Below are positions 15,624-25,595 of a stretch of 64,000 nucleotides of DNA, one piece after another. The position numbers were made by a program, and so were the translations under genes. The stretch is from Chitinophaga silvisoli (GTDB lineage Bacteria; Bacteroidota; Bacteroidia; Chitinophagales; Chitinophagaceae): NCBI RefSeq assembly GCF_003412465.1, contig NZ_QTJV01000001.1:124001-188000 (forward strand), in the 5' to 3' direction. Within the stretch, counting starts at the first letter, position 1; every line of letters begins with the position of its first letter. The notes beneath the pieces were generated by a model. That model was not told the origin of the DNA and made no database searches. It saw only the letters and a program-made list of their open reading frames with translations.

Positions 15624-18600
15624 TTACAGTCCTACCTGTATACCAAATGAGAAAGTTTTCATAGCAGGGTACTGATAGTAAGTAGTACCATCAATAGACT
15701 GCTCCGGATCCATACCTTTGTGACCATAGAAGGTGAGCAGGTTTTCTCCCAGTGCATATACTTTCGCATTTCTGATCCCTACTCTTGATAATACCTTTGA
15801 TGGCAGTGAGTAGCCCAATGATAAGGTCTTCAGGCGTGCATAGGTTGCACTATACAAAAAGCGGGTTGACGTAGATGTCCAGTTCAGGTTATCAGTCGTC
15901 AGTTTAGGTACATCAGTTGTTGTATGCTCTGGTGTCCAGCGGCCTGCCAGTTCTGTAGACCAGTTGCGGCCCGGGCTGGTACCACCACTCAGCAGGGATA
16001 CATAATCCAGATCCAGTACTTTACCACCAATACTATAAGCCAGTAGGAAGGAGAGCTCAAAATTGTGGTAATTGAAAGTATTGCTGAAACCACCCGTTAC
16101 ATCAGGCAATGCAGTACCGGCATAATACTGTGTGGCATTTGCATAGTTGGTAGTCGTTACCTTTTTTCCCTCCGCATTTGTCTGGTACCAAAGTGGATTA
16201 CCTGTTGCCGGATCTACACCAGCCCACTCACGCAGAAAGAAATCGTAAATAGAGGTACCTACCATCAGCTTCTTTGTACCACTGATAATTTCTTTCTGTG
16301 GCAGCTCTGTTATTTTATTTGTATTCTTTGCAGCATTCAATCCTACCGTCCATTTAAAATTCCTGGTACTGATCGGTACTACATTCAGTTCCAGCTCCAC
16401 ACCTGTGTTTTTCAATGCACCAATATTGGCACTGATAGAACTGAAGCCTGTAGAAGCTGCCATGGGTTTAGCATACAATAGGTCTTTACTTACCCTGTTA
16501 TAATAGTTGAAGCTACCATATACACGGTTGTCAAGGATGCCATAATCCAGACCAATATTCAGGTTGAGATTGCTTTCCCATTTCAGTCCTGGAGTGGCCA
16601 GCCTTGAAGTAATCACACCACCATTGCCGAGGTTATTCTGGATGGCATACAGTGCCAGATAAGAATAGTAAGATGTAAGATTGTCATTGCCTGAAGAACC
16701 ATAACTAGCCTTCAATGTCAGTGCATTCAACCAGCTTTCATTAAGCAGAAATGCTTCTTCCGAAATACGCCAGGATGCACCTGCTGACCAGAATGTACCC
16801 CATCTGGAATCCGGTGAGAAGCGGGAAGAACCGTCTCTTCTGGCAGAGGCAGTGAAGAAATACCTGTTCAGGTAATTATACTGACCTTGTCCAAAGAAAC
16901 TCAGCTTTGTATAATTATCAGTAGTACCTGTGAAATCATTTAACTGGGATGCCGCTGCCGGTTCATATAGATCAGGCAAAGCAAATTTCTGCCTGTTACC
17001 ACCCAAACCCGTAGAATTATAGTAGTAATATTCCTGTCCTGCCAGCAGATTCAGGTGATGGCCTCCCAGCAGATCAGCATCATACGTGAATATGTTATTC
17101 CAGGTATAACTCAATTGTCTTTCGCTGGATTTGGATACCTGTCCGCCAATTTCTGCATCGCCACCAAATAATGGATTGGTGTAAAACAAAGAATTTTCAG
17201 TCTGATAATCGACATTGTAACTTGTCTTGAAGTGTAGCGCTTTCGTGATAGATGCTTCAATATAAGTTCTTGCAGAAACTATTTCTTTGGTATACCTGTT
17301 CTTATCCAGTGGCAGGGAACCAATCAGGTTTTCCCGGGCCAGTGCGGCAGATGGGCGATAGGCACCGTAATCAAACTGCTTGTTGCCATTTGCATCCAAA
17401 AGAAAACTACCATCAGGATTGCGTTGATAAATAGGGTAGAAGCTGGGAATAGTTCTGCCTACCAATACTACGTTATCCGTCTGTGAGTCAGAAGAGCGCG
17501 GATAATCCTGTACTGTGTTTGCCCCGGTCAGGTTAAATCCTGTCTTCAGCCATGGTTTTGCCTGCAATGTAATATTGCTTCTAAAAGTATATCGCTTAAA
17601 TCCAGAGGCTATATAAGCGCCTTCATTATTAAGGTATCCACCACCTACATAGTAAGTAGATTTGTCGCTACCGCCGCTAAAGTTCAGCTGTGCCTGTGTA
17701 TAAGCGCCTGATTGCTGAATGCCTTTTTCCCAGTCATCATTCCACAAAGGACGTGCACCTGCTACTATCTTCCCATCGGTACCAACCGGTTGTGGATAAG
17801 AAGTGCCATATGGATTGATCCCCAGATCAGATACTACTCTTGAACTGGCGGTGGCTGCTGCCTGCTCTGCTGTCTGGCCATTGGTCAACTGCTTGTTTCT
17901 CAGGGCTTCCCAGTACAACTCAAAATACTGGTCCGTATTCAGCTTGTCATAGTCTTTTACAGCCCTGCTGCTCCATCCCTGATTGAAAACTGCATCTATA
18001 TGAGAAGTGCCTTTTAGTCCCTGTTTAGTGGTGATGATGATCACACCATTTGCAGCACGGGAACCATACAGGTTAGCAGCAGTCGCATCTTTCAAAACGC
18101 TGATGGACGCGATGTCGGTAGCATTGATCGCATTGATATCTCCGTCATAAGGAGCATTGTCAACGACGAACAGCGGCGCACTTGATGCGTTGATGGAGCC
18201 TACCCCACGGATCCTGATGGTAGAGCTGTTGCCGGGCTGACCATTGGATAATGAAGATTGTAAACCGGTTACCAGCCCCTGCAAAGCATTGGTGACATTA
18301 GGTGTAAGCCGGCTGTTAATTTTTTCAGCATTCACAGTAGATACCGCCCCCGGGTATCCGGAACGTTTCACATTGGTGTAAGCCACTGCCACTACTTCAT
18401 CCAGTGTGGTGTTGCTTGGCTTTAGCAGGATCTGCACGTTTGCATCCCCTTCATGTACTTCTGTCTCCAAAGTTTCCCGACCCAGATAGGAAACAGTTAT
18501 TACTGATTTACTTGCCGGAAGATTCAGTTGAAAATGTCCCTCCGGATCTGTCGTGGTACCAATAGATGTACGGTTAATTTTAACAGTGACACCGGGCAAT

Positions 18601-18710
18601 GGTTGTTTGTTTTCGGCAGAGAGGACCTGACCCTCTACATGTCTTTGCTGCGCAAAGAGCCCCGTGCCTGCAAAAAGTGCGAGCACCAGGATTAGATTTT
18701 GTTTGAACAT
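15624..18710 (-). CDS. SusC/RagA-type TonB-dependent outer-membrane transporter
   Basis: 1028 residues. A signal peptide (MFKQNLILVLALFAGTGLFA) is followed by a carboxypeptidase-regulatory-like domain (about 25-100: GQVLSAENKQPLPGVTVKIN), the SusC plug with TLDEVVAVAY and IRIRGVGSINASSAPLFVVD, and the motif LKDATAANLYGSRAANGVI. A 22-strand-type barrel ends in FGIQVGL. It has no STN domain, so it is probably not controlled by a FecR partner, in contrast to the second SusC in the window. It forms an operon with the SusD-like gene. Confidence 0.94.
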   Translation of the reverse strand: MFKQNLILVLALFAGTGLFAQQRHVEGQVLSAENKQPLPGVTVKINRTSIGTTTDPEGHFQLNLPASKSVITVSYLGRETLETEVHEGDANVQILLKPSNTTLDEVVAVAYTNVKRSGYPGAVSTVNAEKINSRLTPNVTNALQGLVTGLQSSLSNGQPGNSSTIRIRGVGSINASSAPLFVVDNAPYDGDINAINATDIASISVLKDATAANLYGSRAANGVIIITTKQGLKGTSHIDAVFNQGWSSRAVKDYDKLNTDQYFELYWEALRNKQLTNGQTAEQAAATASSRVVSDLGINPYGTSYPQPVGTDGKIVAGARPLWNDDWEKGIQQSGAYTQAQLNFSGGSDKSTYYVGGGYLNNEGAYIASGFKRYTFRSNITLQAKPWLKTGFNLTGANTVQDYPRSSDSQTDNVVLVGRTIPSFYPIYQRNPDGSFLLDANGNKQFDYGAYRPSAALARENLIGSLPLDKNRYTKEIVSARTYIEASITKALHFKTSYNVDYQTENSLFYTNPLFGGDAEIGGQVSKSSERQLSYTWNNIFTYDADLLGGHHLNLLAGQEYYYYNSTGLGGNRQKFALPDLYEPAAASQLNDFTGTTDNYTKLSFFGQGQYNYLNRYFFTASARRDGSSRFSPDSRWGTFWSAGASWRISEEAFLLNESWLNALTLKASYGSSGNDNLTSYYSYLALYAIQNNLGNGGVITSRLATPGLKWESNLNLNIGLDYGILDNRVYGSFNYYNRVSKDLLYAKPMAASTGFSSISANIGALKNTGVELELNVVPISTRNFKWTVGLNAAKNTNKITELPQKEIISGTKKLMVGTSIYDFFLREWAGVDPATGNPLWYQTNAEGKKVTTTNYANATQYYAGTALPDVTGGFSNTFNYHNFELSFLLAYSIGGKVLDLDYVSLLSGGTSPGRNWSTELAGRWTPEHTTTDVPKLTTDNLNWTSTSTRFLYSATYARLKTLSLGYSLPSKVLSRVGIRNAKVYALGENLLTFYGHKGMDPEQSIDGTTYYQYPAMKTFSFGIQVGL

Positions 18711-18806
18711 GGGTTTGGATTATTATAACATTACTCTTAAGCTATAAGGTTATCAATGGTTCTTCTGTGCACGTTGGTGGAACATGCTAAAAGAATATAG
18801 GCAGGG

Positions 18807-18839
18807 CAAAAGTAACATAAAATTAAATAGTCTACCAAA
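18807..18839 (-). promoter_or_regulatory. Promoter for the SusCD pair
   Basis: Read on the minus strand, TTTG (18839-18836) and TACTTTTG (18814-18807) are about 21 bases apart, matching the Bacteroidota consensus. The start would lie about 90 bases before the SusC ATG. Confidence 0.5.
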
Positions 18840-18974
18840 TCAATAGGATAATATTTGCCTTTTCTTTTCTTGAAAGGAAGTAATTTCAACAAAACAAAGG
18901 ACGGTCTCACCTTATCAAATGCCGAACTTAAACCCGTGGCGAATACATAATAATTATTTTTTACCTTCAGCACC

Positions 18975-19586
18975 ATGAAATACATAAACGCTGGTCTGTT
19001 TTTTCTGATCCTTGCTGCCTGCAGCCAAAAGGCTGATACCCGTTCAATGGAAATTATCATTGACCGTGCAGGTGATAATATTGAGGAAGCTTACAAGGTG
19101 GTACAGAAATATCCCTTTATCAAACTATATCCATTAAGCTCTGAAAAGGATACCACTGCTGTGGATAAAAAACTGTTTAGCCTGAATATCGGCGATACAG
19201 CTACTATCGAAGGCAATTACTACAAGATAATAGCAGATACGGGCAACTATACTTACAGGGCGCAATACATCCTTCTTGATGCGGCTGTTTTGACACATGC
19301 CCACATAGATAGCCTCCGTACCCTTATCCAGCAGCAGTATGCAGCCGGTAAATCATTCGAAGAGCTGAACAGTAAGTACAATATGGATCCCAATCAAAAG
19401 GATGGGGATACAGGACCTTTCACCGCCGGTATGATGGTTCAACCCTTTGAAAACGCAGTGGCAAAACATAAGCAGGGAGAGATCTTTACCGTTGATGTAC
19501 CTGATAAAAAATGGTATTTTGTTGTAAAGAAAACTTACGCCGATGTAGGAGAGAAGATCAGGATCGTATTGGGATTCAAGAAATAA
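18975..19586 (+). CDS. Parvulin-type (PpiC) peptidyl-prolyl isomerase lipoprotein
   Basis: 203 residues. A lipoprotein signal (MKYINAGLFFLILAAC, lipobox LAAC) precedes the mature part. Residues 90-195 carry the parvulin pattern: YRAQYILLDAAV, AAGKSFEELNSKYNMDPNQK, DGDTGPFTAGMM, FENAVAKHKQGEIFTVDV, WYFVVKKTY. The SFEELAxxYS-like and GDxGxF motifs are diagnostic of PpiC domains. It is likely an envelope folding factor anchored to a membrane. It is divergent from SusC and convergent with the glycosyltransferase operon. Confidence 0.78.
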   Translation: MKYINAGLFFLILAACSQKADTRSMEIIIDRAGDNIEEAYKVVQKYPFIKLYPLSSEKDTTAVDKKLFSLNIGDTATIEGNYYKIIADTGNYTYRAQYILLDAAVLTHAHIDSLRTLIQQQYAAGKSFEELNSKYNMDPNQKDGDTGPFTAGMMVQPFENAVAKHKQGEIFTVDVPDKKWYFVVKKTYADVGEKIRIVLGFKK

Positions 19587-20579
19587 TCACTGCTTATACC
19601 GAAGCATTATCTTCAATAAATTCTTACACAAAAAGAAGAATGTCACCTTGTTCTGGTGCATCCTGAATGCCTTGCCAGCCTGGTTAAGTGCCTGTGCCGG
19701 CGCATTGTATTTATGATATGTCATATCAGAAGTGCGGGCAAAATACAGGGACCAGTTATAACGTGCCTGCCGTTTTAATTTTGACCGTTCCTGTGCAGGC
19801 AAATAAGGTTGTATCAGCTCGATCACTTTTGCAATATCCTGGATATGCTGGCAGGACAGGAAATACCTGCTGGTGATATTGGTGGTATGTACCCTGTAAT
19901 AGGCAAGTTTATCAGGGGTATATACCACCGGGAAACTGGCCGCAATCCGCACCCACATCTCCCAGTCTTCCCCATAATGAATGCCAAAGAACCCACCTAA
20001 TTTTTCATAGACACTTCTTCTGACAAGCACTGCTGGTGGCTGCATTTTTTGCCCTGTAGCTATCTGTGCCAGCCAATTCTTTATAATCCCTGTTTCAGTC
20101 TGTAAGGCCTGACTTTTATTTATTTCAACTCCCTGCTCATTAATATAGGAGAACCCCGTGCAAATTGCCCCCGCATCAGGGTAAGCTGCAAACAACCGGG
20201 TGGCTTCCTCGTAAATACCCTGACCGGATAGATCATCTCCATGCAATAAGTGCACAAATTGCCCCTTCGCCCTGTTGAGACACGTCTCAAAATTACGCAG
20301 ACTGCCCCTGTTCTCGGGCTGCTGGTAAAACGATACCCTGCCTTTCCCAATAGTAGCTACCAATGCAGCTATATCCTCATCCGTACTACAATCATCCACT
20401 ACTTCAATCTGCATCAGCGTTGGTCCCGGATCCTGTGCCAGCACACTTTTCAGTGTTGCCTCCAGGTACCGGCTGCAATTGTAAGTGGGTATCATCACCG
20501 ACCAGACCGGCCTTGGTTCCTCCCCTTTAAGCGGTTTGATTACCGGAGGCTCATCCGGAATTCTGTTAAGCTGTTTCAT
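19587..20579 (-). CDS. Family 2 glycosyltransferase
   Basis: 330 residues from the ATG at 20579, chosen because it follows the usual short overlap (14 bases) with the preceding gene; an in-frame start at 20633 would overlap more. The GT-A fold has VWSVMIPTYNCSRYLEATLK at the nucleotide-sugar site, VVDDCSTDED, HLLHGDDL as the DXD-like motif (about residue 115), and GEDWEMWVRIA as the acceptor/catalytic segment. It is the last gene of the polysaccharide operon and probably adds one sugar of the exported polymer. Donor and acceptor are unknown. Confidence 0.88.
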   Translation of the reverse strand: MKQLNRIPDEPPVIKPLKGEEPRPVWSVMIPTYNCSRYLEATLKSVLAQDPGPTLMQIEVVDDCSTDEDIAALVATIGKGRVSFYQQPENRGSLRNFETCLNRAKGQFVHLLHGDDLSGQGIYEEATRLFAAYPDAGAICTGFSYINEQGVEINKSQALQTETGIIKNWLAQIATGQKMQPPAVLVRRSVYEKLGGFFGIHYGEDWEMWVRIAASFPVVYTPDKLAYYRVHTTNITSRYFLSCQHIQDIAKVIELIQPYLPAQERSKLKRQARYNWSLYFARTSDMTYHKYNAPAQALNQAGKAFRMHQNKVTFFFLCKNLLKIMLRYKQ

Positions 20580-22500
20580 AATAATCTCCCCAGTTTTGTC
20601 GCCCTGCCTGCAAAGCCAGGCGCTCTGCATCATTTGATAATAAGGGTACCTGCCTGTTTAATACTTCCATTACCAACTGCAACATCATGTTCCTGTTGTC
20701 CGACATATTCCTGCCATGAATCCGGTAAGCAGCTATTTTCTCTTTATGATGAAAAGTGGGCAACAGCCGTGCTATTTTCAGGTTGAGGTCATAATCCTCA
20801 CAAGCTTGTAGCTTCGTGTCAAAATGAAAGTGAAAGAATAGATCCCTCCTGTATAAAATACATCCTTCCATCCCGATAAAATTGCCCTGTAATAATGAGA
20901 GATAGCCTGCTCCGCTATGATATACCCCTGTTATGTAATCACCATTGGCATCCACTCTGTCATGTGCACCGGATACAAATGCCAGGTGTGGACAATCCCT
21001 GAAATAAAACAGGTTCAGCTCAGCTGCGCCAGGGTACAAATAATCATCTGCATCCAGGAAAATCAGAAACTCCCCATGACTATGCTGTATCCCAATATTC
21101 CTGGCCGCTGATAAGCCCACCCTTGAAACATAGATGTATTGCACCCTGTCTCCATATTCTTTGCAGACAGCGGCCGTATCATCACTGGAACCATCATCTA
21201 CTACTATCACCTCCATATGAGGATGACTTTGTCCAAGTACACTATCAATAGCCTGCCTGAGATAATGTCCATGGTTGTAACAGGGAATCACCACTGATAC
21301 AAGACTCTCTGCCGACGCAACCACAGGCTGGAATAAGCAGGAAGGAAATGTATGGATATCCTGCCGGCGCAGGTGTTGATGATCTCTGTAAAAGCGAACG
21401 CCTGACCTGCAACCCCTGATCTCCGTGACAATATGCCTGATATACTCTTCCCCGTTCCCTTTTATCCATGACAACAATCGCTGCCTGTAGTAATGAGGCA
21501 ACCCCTGTTCTATCCGTTTTAATTCGCCCGGATGCTGGTAGTTTTCATGTTGTACCAGCAGTGCACTCACATGCCCCCGCATATAGCCGAAGAGCTGCTT
21601 CCGTAACCCTGCGTTAGTAGCCCGATGTTCGTGAAATACATACAGTTCCGGTACATAATGGCAATCCCATCCCTCTGCCAGGATGCGGTGCCACATTTCC
21701 GAATCACCACTACAGCCGGAAGCACCTACATCCAGTCTTTCATCAAAGATGCCTGCTACCTGGAACGCTTCTTTCCGAAATGCCATATTAGCCCCCGCAC
21801 CAATATCCCAGGCAGGCACCCCATATTCAAGATTATCAAGAAAATACCGGTGATTAAACCGCCTGGGAAGATAGCCCTTATTAAATCCCCACTTTTTCTC
21901 AAAAATATACTGTGCCCGGGTATCCAGGGAAAGAGGAATCACCAGTCCCGTCACCGCCATAATCAGGGGATCTGCAAAACAGGCCTTCAGATTTGTAATC
22001 CAGTTATGCGGAATACTGACATCATCATCTGTATATGCTACAATATTGCCCGTCGCCGTTCTTGCGCCCGTATTACGGGCTATGTCAAGCCCTTTTCGGT
22101 CTTCCCGCACATATCGCACCTGGGGAAACTGTGTGGCCACCTGCAGCGTTTCATCATTTCCCGGCGCATTATCTACCACAATTAACTCAAAGTCAGTATC
22201 CGGACCAGACAATAATGATTGCAGGCATGTATGCAATGACTGGGGCCGGTGACGGGTACAAATAACGACTGATAAACTCACAGCTTTTCCAGGTGCCACC
22301 AGTGAAGAACCATGTGTATCGTAATAGCTAAGTGCGGGTTGGATCGCAGCCCGGATTTTGTCAGCAAGCTTCGTTGGCGAAGTGATCCAGATATGCCCTA
22401 ATGGAATCTGCCCTGACCATACAACAATGTAATGCCGGCCTGCCCCGACAGAGAAACTGTCTACTTCCGATAATGCAATATGGTGTATCTTATAATACAT
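20566..22500 (-). CDS. Tandem-domain family 2 glycosyltransferase
   Basis: 644 residues with a short N-terminal region (about 1-70) and two GT-A domains. Domain 1 (about 72-300) has VSLSVVICTRHRPQSLHTCL, VVDNAPGND and YTDDDVSIP. Domain 2 (about 390-620) has LVSVVIPCYNHGHYLRQAID, VVDDGSSDDT and IFLDADDYLYPGA, with CEDYDLNLKIA near the end. Two active sites suggest alternating or sequential sugar transfer on a surface polymer. It starts 11 bases inside the ABC ATPase gene and overlaps the following GT2. Confidence 0.88.
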   Translation of the reverse strand: MYYKIHHIALSEVDSFSVGAGRHYIVVWSGQIPLGHIWITSPTKLADKIRAAIQPALSYYDTHGSSLVAPGKAVSLSVVICTRHRPQSLHTCLQSLLSGPDTDFELIVVDNAPGNDETLQVATQFPQVRYVREDRKGLDIARNTGARTATGNIVAYTDDDVSIPHNWITNLKACFADPLIMAVTGLVIPLSLDTRAQYIFEKKWGFNKGYLPRRFNHRYFLDNLEYGVPAWDIGAGANMAFRKEAFQVAGIFDERLDVGASGCSGDSEMWHRILAEGWDCHYVPELYVFHEHRATNAGLRKQLFGYMRGHVSALLVQHENYQHPGELKRIEQGLPHYYRQRLLSWIKGNGEEYIRHIVTEIRGCRSGVRFYRDHQHLRRQDIHTFPSCLFQPVVASAESLVSVVIPCYNHGHYLRQAIDSVLGQSHPHMEVIVVDDGSSDDTAAVCKEYGDRVQYIYVSRVGLSAARNIGIQHSHGEFLIFLDADDYLYPGAAELNLFYFRDCPHLAFVSGAHDRVDANGDYITGVYHSGAGYLSLLQGNFIGMEGCILYRRDLFFHFHFDTKLQACEDYDLNLKIARLLPTFHHKEKIAAYRIHGRNMSDNRNMMLQLVMEVLNRQVPLLSNDAERLALQAGRQNWGDYYETA

Positions 22501-23698
22501 GCTGCTGATTTAAAACTATTGGAAACGCCGGACGAACATACCCCATCCATTTCCCAAACCAGGCGGTATTTTCCCTGAAATCTTCCACACTAAATGACAA
22601 ACACCCTTCAAAATAAAAAAGTCGTTGTGTTGTGTCTTTCACAAAAACGATGGATATATAGTAAGCCCCATTGTTTAAGAAATTCCCCGGTATCTGGCAT
22701 TCTCCCGTTATCAGGCCCGCACGCAGCTGTGCACCTTTGGATGCTACATCAAAAATGCATTCTCCTGCCATGTTGAATAAATGAATACCTACTATCAAAC
22801 TGCCCGGTTCCGGATCGTTATACCAGAATTCGAATTTTGTTGAGAATGGCGTACGGATATCGAAGATCTCCGTGTCATATTGAATCTCTATTTTTTTAAT
22901 CCTGATGTAATCATTGCCCGGTGCCGATTCAGGAGCCTCGTAGCTTTGCGCCAGGTAGTTGTTGTCAGTACTTTTCAGATAATTGGTAATCACCTCTGCC
23001 GGTTTGCCTGCATCGATGATATGTCCCCTATGCAAGGTGATGACGCGGTCACACAAATTTTGCAAAGCCTGTGTATTGTGACTTACAAACAGCACAGTCT
23101 TTCCCTTTCTGTCAGAGATCTCTTTCATTTTTCCCAGGCATTTGCGCTGGAATTCTACATCGCCCACCGCCAGTACTTCATCTACAATCAGTATTTCAGG
23201 ATTGAGATGTGCGGCTACGGCAAAAGCCAGGCGCATATACATGCCACTCGAATAATGCTTGACAGGTGTATCAATTAATTCCTCTACACCAGAGAATGCA
23301 ATGATCTCATCAAAACAGTTTTTTATTTCCTGGTTTTTCATCCCAAGTATATTCCCGTTCAAAAAGATATTTTCACGCCCCGTCAGGTCTCCATGAAATC
23401 CGGATCCTACTTCCAGCAAACTCGCAATACTGCCCCTGCCTTTTATTCTTCCTGTAGTAGGAGTGGTAATAGAAGAAATGATTTTCAGTAAAGTGGATTT
23501 CCCGGCACCATTATTCCCGATAAATCCCATGACTTCGCCCTGGTTGATTTCAAAATTGATATCTTTCAGCGCCCACAGTAAGTGTTTGTCAGCATGCTGC
23601 CGCCTTAGCCAGAAGCGGATATCTTCCCGCAGTCGGCCGGAGCCGGACTTGCCTATACGATATACTTTCGAGATGTTTTCAACCTTAATAGCTATCAT
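22490..23698 (-). CDS. Polysaccharide ABC exporter ATPase (Wzt/TagH type)
   Basis: 402 residues. The ATPase domain (about 1-245) has Walker A GNNGAGKST, the Wzt/TagH-type signature region HYSSGMYMRLAFAVA, Walker B EILIVDEVLAVGD and the H-loop FVSHN. The C-terminal extension (about 265-395: IRIKKIEIQYDTEI, GIHLFNMAGECIFDV) looks like the Wzt carbohydrate-binding beta sandwich that recognises the finished glycan end. It overlaps its permease gene by 4 bases (ATGA). Together they export an O-antigen or capsule-like polymer across the inner membrane. Confidence 0.92.
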   Translation of the reverse strand: MIAIKVENISKVYRIGKSGSGRLREDIRFWLRRQHADKHLLWALKDINFEINQGEVMGFIGNNGAGKSTLLKIISSITTPTTGRIKGRGSIASLLEVGSGFHGDLTGRENIFLNGNILGMKNQEIKNCFDEIIAFSGVEELIDTPVKHYSSGMYMRLAFAVAAHLNPEILIVDEVLAVGDVEFQRKCLGKMKEISDRKGKTVLFVSHNTQALQNLCDRVITLHRGHIIDAGKPAEVITNYLKSTDNNYLAQSYEAPESAPGNDYIRIKKIEIQYDTEIFDIRTPFSTKFEFWYNDPEPGSLIVGIHLFNMAGECIFDVASKGAQLRAGLITGECQIPGNFLNNGAYYISIVFVKDTTQRLFYFEGCLSFSVEDFRENTAWFGKWMGYVRPAFPIVLNQQHVL

Positions 23699-24540
23699 AC
23701 AACATCCATTATTTTGAGTTCCTTTTTCTTAAACAGTGTAATGCCGACTACCAATAAAAACAGTACTTCTATTACACAAAAAGCAAGTCTTAGATAGTGC
23801 ACAGGTTCATGCGTGAAATAGGCTGCCCTGAATGTTTCAGTAACAACCGTGAGAGGATTCAACCAGAATAATAACTGGTACCGGGCCGGAACAATTGATG
23901 CCGGATATACTACCGGTGTGGCAAACATAAAGAGCCGGAGTATAAACTGAAGCGCATAATCCAGGTCCCGATATTTCGCAGTAAATACGCTGATGATAAG
24001 ACCTGCTCCCAACCCAAATCCTGCCGTCAGCAACAACAGCAATGGTGTAAGTAGTATGTAGTAATTCCCATACAAGCCCACTGTTACCAAATTATAAACG
24101 TAGATCAGGATGAACAGCAGCAATTGAATACTGATCCTGACGCTATGCGAAATCACGTTGCTGACAGGTACTACCAGGCGCGGGAAATATACCTTGTTGA
24201 AAATATTGGCATTTTGCAGAAAGGTATACATCGTTCCATTCAGGCAATCAGAAAAGAAACTCCAGAACAAAATCCCTGACAAATAAAATAATACAGGAGG
24301 AATACCCCCTGTTGAAATCTTTACCACCTTTCCAAAAATGAGGTAGTAAACCAAAGTTGTCAATGCCGGCTGAATAAATACCCAGAAAGGACCTAATATC
24401 GTCTGTTGATAACTGGCGATCAGGTTACGCCTTACAAACCGGAACAGGAGGTCCTTGTAACTGATTATTTCGCGCAGGTGCCAGTCAAACCATTTCGTGC
24501 TGGCATTAATTTCCCAGTCCCAGCTTTCGTTATTTTTCAT
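23695..24540 (-). CDS. Polysaccharide ABC exporter permease (Wzm/TagG type)
   Basis: 281 residues, six hydrophobic segments. The N-terminal RDLLFRFVRRN-like stretch (ISYKDLLFRFVRRNLIASY) and TILGPFWVFIQPALTTLVY are the classic ABC-2 polysaccharide permease start. Later YRDLDYALQFILRLFMFATP and the WLNPLTVVTETFRAAYF motif are typical of Wzm/KpsM proteins. It pairs with the downstream ATPase and follows the GT14 gene by 3 bases. Confidence 0.93.
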   Translation of the reverse strand: MKNNESWDWEINASTKWFDWHLREIISYKDLLFRFVRRNLIASYQQTILGPFWVFIQPALTTLVYYLIFGKVVKISTGGIPPVLFYLSGILFWSFFSDCLNGTMYTFLQNANIFNKVYFPRLVVPVSNVISHSVRISIQLLLFILIYVYNLVTVGLYGNYYILLTPLLLLLTAGFGLGAGLIISVFTAKYRDLDYALQFILRLFMFATPVVYPASIVPARYQLLFWLNPLTVVTETFRAAYFTHEPVHYLRLAFCVIEVLFLLVVGITLFKKKELKIMDVV

Positions 24541-24543
24541 CGC

Positions 24544-25410
24544 TTACACCCGGTTTTTAGAATAAAGGATTGTTTCATCGATTTGATTCTGGATCTGGTT
24601 GTCAATATTTGGGTCAAATTTCCTGGCAAACAGCCGGCTGCTATGCTGCAAACAATCCAGGTCTGCCATGGTCAATACCCTGGGGTGTGAGCCACCATTA
24701 GTGCGATCTATATGCCGGTAATTGTCATTAATAACCATATGACTGAAGGGGCTGTTCATCACTATGGTATTGACCAGGAATTCATCCGGAGCCCAGGTAT
24801 GCTTGAAAAATGAATAATATTTCTTCTCTGACAGGAAATGACTAAGGTAGAATGCCGCCTCGCCGCTAAGGGTCCAGTAAGCAGCCGCTGGCCCGCCGTA
24901 CAACTGGTAGGGTAGTGGGAACTCCCTTTCGGGCAATAGATTGGAGAGTAAATTTTCCAATCTATGTTTTCCCCTGAATCCATAATCTATCAGGTGGTAC
25001 CTGGTATACCGCTGGTGGGCATCATTCCACCAGGCTGTAGGGGGCGTTTCTGAGCTAAGGAACGAATGATTGACATAAGCATTGAGAAAATCATAAATAT
25101 ATCCGGCTGGCTTTATGGGATAATCCTGCCCGCTCAGCAGGTTGACGTAGTCATACGATCGCCCGCTTGAAAAGATCGCCCGCAGGGAGGCACCTATGGC
25201 TTCAAGCTGGCTAAACCCGGCCCAATGTACCGTTTTGCGTTCCTGCACAGGAAATGTATTCGGTAGGCGCGCTAGATTACTAAACGGGGTTATGTCTACC
25301 TTTTTGTCAAGGTGAACATAAAAGTCAAATTGCCGGTGGTAAAGTGTTCTAATCAGCCTCTCTGCCATAGCAGGATATTGATGCAACACGATAATGTTGG
25401 CCATTCTCAT
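24544..25410 (-). CDS. Core-2/I-branching-type glycosyltransferase (GT14)
   Basis: 288 residues. Features of the GT14 family are ANIIVLHQYPAMAERLI, FYVHLDKKVDITPF, NLLSGQDYPIK (the conserved L.S..DyPl motif) and TWAPDEFLVNTIVMNSPF (the PDE motif). These enzymes transfer GlcNAc or xylose to branch positions. It is the first gene of a five-gene minus-strand polysaccharide operon and probably sets a branch on the exported glycan. Confidence 0.87.
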   Translation of the reverse strand: MRMANIIVLHQYPAMAERLIRTLYHRQFDFYVHLDKKVDITPFSNLARLPNTFPVQERKTVHWAGFSQLEAIGASLRAIFSSGRSYDYVNLLSGQDYPIKPAGYIYDFLNAYVNHSFLSSETPPTAWWNDAHQRYTRYHLIDYGFRGKHRLENLLSNLLPEREFPLPYQLYGGPAAAYWTLSGEAAFYLSHFLSEKKYYSFFKHTWAPDEFLVNTIVMNSPFSHMVINDNYRHIDRTNGGSHPRVLTMADLDCLQHSSRLFARKFDPNIDNQIQNQIDETILYSKNRV

Positions 25411-25543
25411 AACATTCTCATTGTGGTGTCACTGTGGTACGTATAGGAAAAAATTACCAGGGAAGAGATAGGTATAGTAAGTGAATTAAAGTTAACAAAA
25501 CCGGTTGAATAAAAGTTTAGTAAAAATTCTACAAAAACAAATA

Positions 25544-25569
25544 TTGATAGAATCCTTCATGTAGCTTTG
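25544..25569 (+). promoter_or_regulatory. Promoter of the thioesterase/oxidoreductase operon
   Basis: TTG at 25544 and TAGCTTTG at 25562-25569 lie 27 bases before the ATG at 25596. The -7 element is a perfect TAnnTTTG; the 15-base spacing is on the short side. Confidence 0.5.
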
Positions 25570-25595
25570 CCCCTAACTGAAAAAGGACCAACACA

